The notes under the pieces were generated by a model. It had not been told where the DNA came from. It was given only the letters and a program-made list of their open reading frames with translations, and made no database searches. From Rhodanobacter sp. (lineage in GTDB: Bacteria > Pseudomonadota > Gammaproteobacteria > Xanthomonadales > Rhodanobacteraceae), in the NCBI GenBank assembly GCA_040371205.1, contig AP031382.1, forward strand, positions 1,609,562 through 1,673,561: a stretch of 64,000 bases of DNA, read 5' to 3'. Shown here in pieces: positions 56,482-64,000 of this stretch. Each line of letters starts with the position of its first letter. Position 1 is the stretch's first letter. The position numbers and the translations under genes were made by a program.

Positions 56482-57834
56482 TTACTTGCCAAGCACGCGC
56501 AAGGCCAGTTCGCCTTCGGCGAGACGGGCCCGAAGGTCGTCGCCTTCGCGCACCTCGTCCGCAGCACGCACGACCTTGCCTTCGCCATCGAACAGGATGG
56601 CGTAGCCGCGCTCCAGCGTGGCCAGCGGGCTTACCGCGTGCAGTGTGCGGGCGGCCTGCTGCAGGGCGTGGCGGTCGCGTTCCAGCTGGCGGGCGATGGC
56701 CTGGCGCAGGCGTTGCGATTGTTCGGCCAGCTGACGTTGCAACAGCGGCAGACGCTGTTGCGGATGGCGCGCCAGCAGGCGTGCGTGCAAGCGATCCAGC
56801 CGGTTGCGGTCGCGTTGCTGGCGTTCGCGCAGCGCGGCGAGCAGGCGGTGCCGAAGGTGGGCGAGGCGTTCGCGGTCGCGCGACAGCCGTGCCTGCGGAC
56901 GTTGCGCCTGCAGGCGTGCGAGCAGGTGGTCCACGCGCTGGCCGAGCGCCTGCAGGCGACGCTGCTCGAACAGCGCGAGGCGTTGCCGCAACTGGCGCAG
57001 GTGGCGCAGCGTGGCCTGCGCGTCGGGCACCAGCAGTTCGGCGGCGGCGGACGGCGTGGGGGCGCGCAGGTCGGCCACGAAGTCGGCGATGCTGAAATCC
57101 ACCTCGTGGCCCACCGCGCTCACCACCGGCACCGCGCTGGCGTGGATGGCACGCGCCACGGCCTCGTCGTTGAAGGCCCACAGGTCTTCCAGCGAGCCGC
57201 CGCCGCGGGTGACCAGCAGCACGTCATAGCGCGCGCTGGCCGAGGCCTTCTTCAGCATCGCGACGATCGCGGGCGGTGCCTCGCGGCCCTGCACCGGCAC
57301 CGGCAGCACATCCACCTCGGCCAGCGGCCAGCGCCGCGCGAGCACGCTGAGCACGTCGCGGATCGCCGCGCCGGTGGCGGAGGTGATCACGCCGATGCGC
57401 CGCGCGTAGCGGGGCAGTGGGCGCTTGCGCGCGGCGTCGAACAGGCCTTCGGCGTCGAGCTGCGCCTTCAGCCGCTCGAACTCGCGCTGCAAAGCGCCTT
57501 CGCCGGCCGGCTCCATGTGCTCGGCGACCAGCTGGAATTCGCCGCGCGGCTCGTACAGGCCCACCCGCGCGCGCAGCAGCACCTGCATGCCGTCGGCCGG
57601 CTTGAAGCGCAGCGCGGCGCTCTTCGGGCGGAACATCGCGCAGCGCACCTGGGCGCCGCTGTCCTTCAGCGTGAAGTAGAGATGCCCCGAGGCCGGGCGC
57701 GCCACGTTGGACAGCTCGCCCTCGATCCACACCAGCGGCAAGGCGTCCTCCAGCAACCCGCGCACCAGCCGGTTCAGTGTGCTGGGCGTGAGGATGTGGC
57801 GGGCTGGGGCGGGCTGGTCGTCGGGCGCGTGCAT
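56482..57834 (-). CDS. xseA: Exodeoxyribonuclease VII large subunit
   Basis: 450 aa. N-terminal OB fold (ILTPSTLNRLVRGLLEDALPLVWIEGELSN), RFKPADGMQVLLRA, catalytic core PRYARRIGVITSATGAAIRDVL and VTRGGGSLEDLWAFNDEAVARAI, a long Arg/Gln/Leu coiled coil (~260-400) and C-terminal LERGYAILFD. Partner XseB is not in the window. Divergent from ispG with 170 nt between. Confidence 0.96.
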   Translation of the reverse strand: MHAPDDQPAPARHILTPSTLNRLVRGLLEDALPLVWIEGELSNVARPASGHLYFTLKDSGAQVRCAMFRPKSAALRFKPADGMQVLLRARVGLYEPRGEFQLVAEHMEPAGEGALQREFERLKAQLDAEGLFDAARKRPLPRYARRIGVITSATGAAIRDVLSVLARRWPLAEVDVLPVPVQGREAPPAIVAMLKKASASARYDVLLVTRGGGSLEDLWAFNDEAVARAIHASAVPVVSAVGHEVDFSIADFVADLRAPTPSAAAELLVPDAQATLRHLRQLRQRLALFEQRRLQALGQRVDHLLARLQAQRPQARLSRDRERLAHLRHRLLAALRERQQRDRNRLDRLHARLLARHPQQRLPLLQRQLAEQSQRLRQAIARQLERDRHALQQAARTLHAVSPLATLERGYAILFDGEGKVVRAADEVREGDDLRARLAEGELALRVLGK

Positions 57835-58004
57835 GGACTGGCGAGCCTAGCATGTCCGGGCGGCATCAGCGCTTGCGCAACAGCGAGTTGGCGACGGTTG
57901 TGCAGGTAATCTCTGATGTAACGGTCGGGCGATGGTCATGGCTGTTCCGCTAGACTTCGCAGCTTGACGCCGCCTCTCGCGGCGATGGACGGCCGCTTGC
58001 ACGC

Positions 58005-59264
<1,260 letters not shown>

Positions 59265-59269
59265 CCGGC

Positions 59270-59968
59270 GTGGTCGCCGACGCGCAGGAAAGTCTGATCC
59301 TCGACGCCTGGCACGCGAATGCACAGGCATGGGAGCGCGCGGTGCGCGAGCGGCGCATCGCAAGCCGCAGGCTGGTGACCGATCAGGCCATCCTCGATGC
59401 CGTGCGGGCGCGTTCGCCGCGCACGGCGATCGACGTGGGATGCGGCGAGGGCTGGCTGGCGCGGGCGCTGGCCGAGAAGGGCGTACAGGTGCTCGGCGTG
59501 GATGCGGTGCCGGCGCTGGTCGAAGCGGCGAGCGTCAAGGGCGGCGGCGAGTTCCGTGTCATGTCCTACGAAGAAATCGCCGCGGGCGCGCTGGATCGGC
59601 GGGCCGACGTGGTGGTCTGCAATTTTTCCCTGCTGGGCGGGGCATCGGTCGATGCCTTGCTCGCCGCGATGCCCGGCCTGCTGGAAGCGGGCGGCGCGTT
59701 GATCGTGCAGACCGTGCACCCGGCGATGGCTGGCGAGCCCTATGCGGATGGCTGGCGCGATGGTTCGTGGATGGGATGCGGCGAAGGCTTCGGCCAAGCC
59801 GCGCCGTGGTACTTCCGTACCCTCGGCACGTGGTTGCGCACTTTCGAGGCGGCGGGTTTGTGTCTTGTGCAGTTGCTCGAGCCGTTGCATCCCGATACCC
59901 AACGTCCGGCGTCGGCAATCTTCGTTGCCGCGGCGCGTCAGGCGCCGTCCAGCAAGTCCGCCGGCTGA
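59270..59968 (+). CDS. Class I SAM-dependent methyltransferase
   Basis: 232 aa from the GTG at 59270, five nt after ispG; a TTG at 59261 overlapping the ispG stop is an alternative. Motif I AIDVGCGEGWLARALAEKG and motif VQVLGVDAVPALVEAA; later VVVCNFSLLGG (motif IV-like). A small-molecule acceptor such as a quinone or tRNA base is possible but not shown. The 3' end overlaps the convergent aat gene by 31 nt. Confidence 0.8.
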   Translation: MVADAQESLILDAWHANAQAWERAVRERRIASRRLVTDQAILDAVRARSPRTAIDVGCGEGWLARALAEKGVQVLGVDAVPALVEAASVKGGGEFRVMSYEEIAAGALDRRADVVVCNFSLLGGASVDALLAAMPGLLEAGGALIVQTVHPAMAGEPYADGWRDGSWMGCGEGFGQAAPWYFRTLGTWLRTFEAAGLCLVQLLEPLHPDTQRPASAIFVAAARQAPSSKSAG

Positions 59969-60672
59969 AGCCGCGCAGCACATGAAGCCCAGCTTCCCAC
60001 CTGGCCGGGCAGGGTGGTGAGGCGAGCCGCTTCGCGCAGGTAGCTCTCGCGGGGAATTTCCTTGGCGCCCAAGCCTAACGTGTGTGCGTTCGCCACCTGC
60101 GCGTCGATCAAGGGCCAGCCCCATGATCGCAGCAGGGCCGCCAGCGCCATCAAGGCAAGCTTGGAACCGCCGCTTTCGGCGCTGAACATCGACTCGCCGC
60201 AGAACAGCCGGCCGACCGCCACGCCGTAGATGCCGCCGACCAGCTGCGCGTCGTCCCATACTTCCACGCTGTGCGCGTGGCCAAGGCGGTGCAGCGCGAC
60301 GTAGGCATCCATCATCTCCGGCACGATCCAGGTGCCGCCGCGCGCTTCGCGCGGCGCGGCGCAGGCGCGGATCACCGCCTCGAACGCGCCATCCACGCTC
60401 ACCCGCCACGGTTTGCCGCGCAGCTGCCGGCGCAGGCTGCGGTTGACGCGCAGCGTGGCCGTGCGGAACACGCAGCGCGGATCGGGCGACCACCACAGGA
60501 TGGGCTCGCCCTCGCCGTACCACGGGAAGATGCCCTGGCCATAGGCGGCCAGCAGCCGCGCTGGCGAAAGGCCGCCGCCGAACGCGAGCAGGCCGTTCGG
60601 GTCGCGCAGCGCATGGCACGGATCGGGAAAGCGCTGCGGCGTGGCGGGATCGAGCAGGGGCAGGCGGATCAT
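59938..60672 (-). CDS. aat: Leucyl/phenylalanyl-tRNA-protein transferase
   Basis: Transfers Leu or Phe from aminoacyl-tRNA to N-terminal Lys/Arg, creating N-degrons for ClpAP. 244 aa from ATG 60672 (MIRLPLLDPATPQRFPDP). YGQGIFPWYGEGEPILWWSPDPR is the signature; SVEVWDDAQLVGGIYGVAVGR and FCGESMFS follow. A longer ORF upstream was not used because the family begins here. Confidence 0.96.
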   Translation of the reverse strand: MIRLPLLDPATPQRFPDPCHALRDPNGLLAFGGGLSPARLLAAYGQGIFPWYGEGEPILWWSPDPRCVFRTATLRVNRSLRRQLRGKPWRVSVDGAFEAVIRACAAPREARGGTWIVPEMMDAYVALHRLGHAHSVEVWDDAQLVGGIYGVAVGRLFCGESMFSAESGGSKLALMALAALLRSWGWPLIDAQVANAHTLGLGAKEIPRESYLREAARLTTLPGQVGSWASCAARLQPADLLDGA

Positions 60673-60703
60673 CGCTGGCCGTCGGGATGGCAGGAAAGCG
60701 AAT

Positions 60704-61114
60704 CTACCGCTTGCGGATGAAGCGGCGCATGACCAGGCCCGCACTGGTGCGGAAGGCCGTCGGCCGCGGCATGCCTTCGTCGGCCGCGACGAAGACGAAA
60801 TGCTCTCCGTCGAGCCGATAGATGGCGGGCAACCGCTTGCCGGCATCGGCGCCGATCGAATCGACCCAGGTGATGGACTTCGGCGCGGTGGATGCGTCGA
60901 GCGTGAAGTCGCCTTCCAGCAGCCGTTCGCCCTCGACGGTGCGCACCTCGAAGTGGGTTCCCCGGATCAGGGTGAGTGCGCCGGGGGCGCTGTGGTCGTC
61001 GGGCGGATCGGCAACGCCGTCTACCTCGAGGCCGACCTGCTCCCAGGCACCCTGCAAGGCGGCGAGGTCGTCCGCGGAATCATCCGGGCCTGCGTTGTCG
61101 AACGGCGATGTCAT
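60704..61114 (-). CDS. TIGR03067-type conserved hypothetical protein
   Basis: 136 aa, start MTSPFDNAGPDDSA at 61114. Begins LAALQGAWEQVGLEVDG, the hallmark of the TIGR03067 domain (known mostly from planctomycetes and other environmental bacteria as lipoprotein or serine/threonine kinase partners); TLIRGTHFEVRT, LLEGDFTLDASTAPKSITWVD and LVMRRF at the end. No signal peptide or lipobox here, so a cytoplasmic, single-domain version. 31 nt upstream of aat. Confidence 0.72.
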   Translation of the reverse strand: MTSPFDNAGPDDSADDLAALQGAWEQVGLEVDGVADPPDDHSAPGALTLIRGTHFEVRTVEGERLLEGDFTLDASTAPKSITWVDSIGADAGKRLPAIYRLDGEHFVFVAADEGMPRPTAFRTSAGLVMRRFIRKR

Positions 61115-61152
61115 GTCGATCCTTCGGTGGCGCGTCGCGCCATGATGGCATG

Positions 61153-62265
61153 TCAATGCCGGGCATACGGGCTGTGCGCCATGCACTCGTCCGCGTAGTG
61201 CGCCATGGCCTTGGCTTCCTCGCGCAGTGCCGCGTCCACGGCGGCCCGGAAACCTTCATGCACCAGCAGGTGCCGCGAGTGCGTGCGCACCGGAAGAAAG
61301 CCGCGGGCGAGCTTGTGCTCGCCCTGTGCGCCGGGTTCGAAGCGGCGCAAGCCCTGTGCGATGGCGTATTCGATGCCGCGGTAGTAGCACAGCTCGAAGT
61401 GCAGGCCCGGCACGTCGACACGGCTGCCCCAGTAGCGCCCGTACAGCACGCCGTCGCCTTCGAGGAACAGCGCCATCGCGGCGATGCCGTCGCCGTCGTG
61501 TGCCAGCGCGAGTTGCGCCATGCCGCCGAGCTGGCGGAAGAACGCGGGCGTCAGCGCGGCGTGGTTGCCCTTGGCGTCGAAGGTGGCGAGATAGAGCGCG
61601 TGCACTTCGCCCCACTCGGCACCGGAGAGCGTGCCGCCGTCGCGCCACGCGATGCGCAAGCCGGCCGCGGCGACGCGGGCGCGCTCGTGGCGGATGTTTG
61701 CGCGCTTCTTGTGGCTGAGCGCGGCGAGGAAGTCGTCGAAGTCGCGCCAGCCGCGGTTGTGCCAGTGGAACTGCACGTCCGAACGCGCCAGCCAGTCGGC
61801 GCCGAAGGCGTCGGCTTCGCCGGCCGGCAGGAAGTTCGCGTGCACGGACGAGAGCTGCAGGCGCTCGGCTTCGTCGCGCATCGCTTCGACCAGCATGCGT
61901 TGCAAGCCCGCGTCGCCGCCGGCCAACAGGCGCGGGCCGGTGACCGGCGAGTAGGGCACGCCGCAGAGCAGCTTGGGGTAATAGTCGCCGCCGGCGCGTT
62001 CCCACGCGGCGGCCCAGCTCCAGTCGAATACGAACTCGCCGTGCGAATTGCCCTTGAGGTACAGCGGTGCGGCCGCGCGCAACCGGCCGTCTTCGTAGAG
62101 GCCAAGGTGATGCGCCTGCCAGCCCCAATCCGCGCGGATGCAGCCGGTGTCTTCCAGTGCGTGCAGGAAGGCGTGCGAGACGAAGGGATGGCCGTCGGGG
62201 CGCAGCGCATCCCAGTCGGCGGCCGGGATGTCGGCGATGCGGTCGTGGAAGCGTGCTTCGATCAC
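61153..62265 (-). CDS. FemAB-like / GNAT acyltransferase (DUF482, peptidogalycan family)
   Basis: 370 aa. N-terminal ADWDALRPDGHPFVSHAFLHALEDTG, central GRYWGSRVDVPGLHFELCYYRGIEYAIA and C-terminal FEPGAQGEHKLARGFLPVRTHSRHLL, the PF04339 family of uncharacterised acyl/aminoacyl transferase-like proteins. Possibly transfers amino acids to a peptide; target unknown. 9 nt after the DsbA-family gene on the same strand. Confidence 0.82.
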   Translation of the reverse strand: MIEARFHDRIADIPAADWDALRPDGHPFVSHAFLHALEDTGCIRADWGWQAHHLGLYEDGRLRAAAPLYLKGNSHGEFVFDWSWAAAWERAGGDYYPKLLCGVPYSPVTGPRLLAGGDAGLQRMLVEAMRDEAERLQLSSVHANFLPAGEADAFGADWLARSDVQFHWHNRGWRDFDDFLAALSHKKRANIRHERARVAAAGLRIAWRDGGTLSGAEWGEVHALYLATFDAKGNHAALTPAFFRQLGGMAQLALAHDGDGIAAMALFLEGDGVLYGRYWGSRVDVPGLHFELCYYRGIEYAIAQGLRRFEPGAQGEHKLARGFLPVRTHSRHLLVHEGFRAAVDAALREEAKAMAHYADECMAHSPYARH

Positions 62266-62274
62266 GCGCGAAGG

Positions 62275-64000
<1,726 letters not shown>

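Overview
This window is a high-GC chromosomal segment from a gammaproteobacterium, most likely of the order Xanthomonadales (Lysobacterales) and probably the family Rhodanobacteraceae. The taxonomic call rests on gene content and order seen here: fimV-truA-trpF-trpB-trpA-accD, a his operon headed by a TrpR-type regulator, a kynurenine-pathway 3-hydroxyanthranilate dioxygenase, and uvrC-pgsA followed by tRNA-Gly/Cys/Leu. It is inference, because no database search was possible. No rRNA, CRISPR array, insertion sequence or prophage is visible. Coding density is very high and many gene pairs overlap by 4 nt (ATGA).

Layout. Positions 1-13.8 kb (mainly + strand) hold the end of aroC, a D-2-hydroxyacid dehydrogenase, asd, a small exported coiled-coil protein, fimV, truA, trpF, a JmjC-like protein, the divergent activator trpI with trpBA, a divergent MmyB-type regulator/reductase pair, and accD. 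Positions 14-16.7 kb (- strand) hold a PAP2 phosphatase, a GT4 glycosyltransferase and an outer-membrane beta-barrel. Positions 16.7-21.5 kb (+) hold gltX, a small membrane protein, a zinc-homeostasis group (Fur/Zur-type regulator, a Zur-box-like palindrome, a MerC-domain protein, a CDF zinc exporter) and ribosomal protein THX. Positions 21.6-29.2 kb form the complete histidine operon hisR-GDCBHAF-IE. Positions 29.2-32.2 kb (-) hold methionine salvage (mtnB, mtnD, mtnC) followed by a C13 peptidase. Then come a HiPIP gene, a gene-free stretch with strong RNA-like structure (32.85-33.05 kb), and two tandem APC permeases.

Positions 36-45.9 kb hold a NUDIX hydrolase, 3-hydroxyanthranilate dioxygenase, a methyltransferase, parE, aminopeptidase P, kdsB, a low-molecular-weight phosphatase, uvrC and pgsA. 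Four tRNA genes follow (Gly-GCC twice, Cys-GCA, Leu-UAA) in the order known from E. coli (uvrC-pgsA-glyW-cysT-leuZ), but with about 600 nt inserted between Cys and Leu. Positions 47-64 kb hold a membrane MutS-like ATPase, an ABC exporter, an acyltransferase, a YigZ protein, an ElyC/YdcF protein, an acetolactate synthase/aldehyde dehydrogenase pair, xseA, ispG, a methyltransferase, aat, a TIGR03067-type protein, a FemAB-like acyltransferase, a DsbA-family protein and trxB.

Functionally most of the window is core biosynthesis (chorismate/tryptophan, lysine-threonine precursor, histidine, fatty acid, isoprenoid, phospholipid, KDO) and informational genes. The least explained parts are non-coding: the structured segment between the HiPIP gene and the permeases, a duplicated DnaA-box-like module after accD, twin hairpin modules after fimV, the insertion between tRNA-Cys and tRNA-Leu, and the Zur-box-like site in front of the MerC-type gene.
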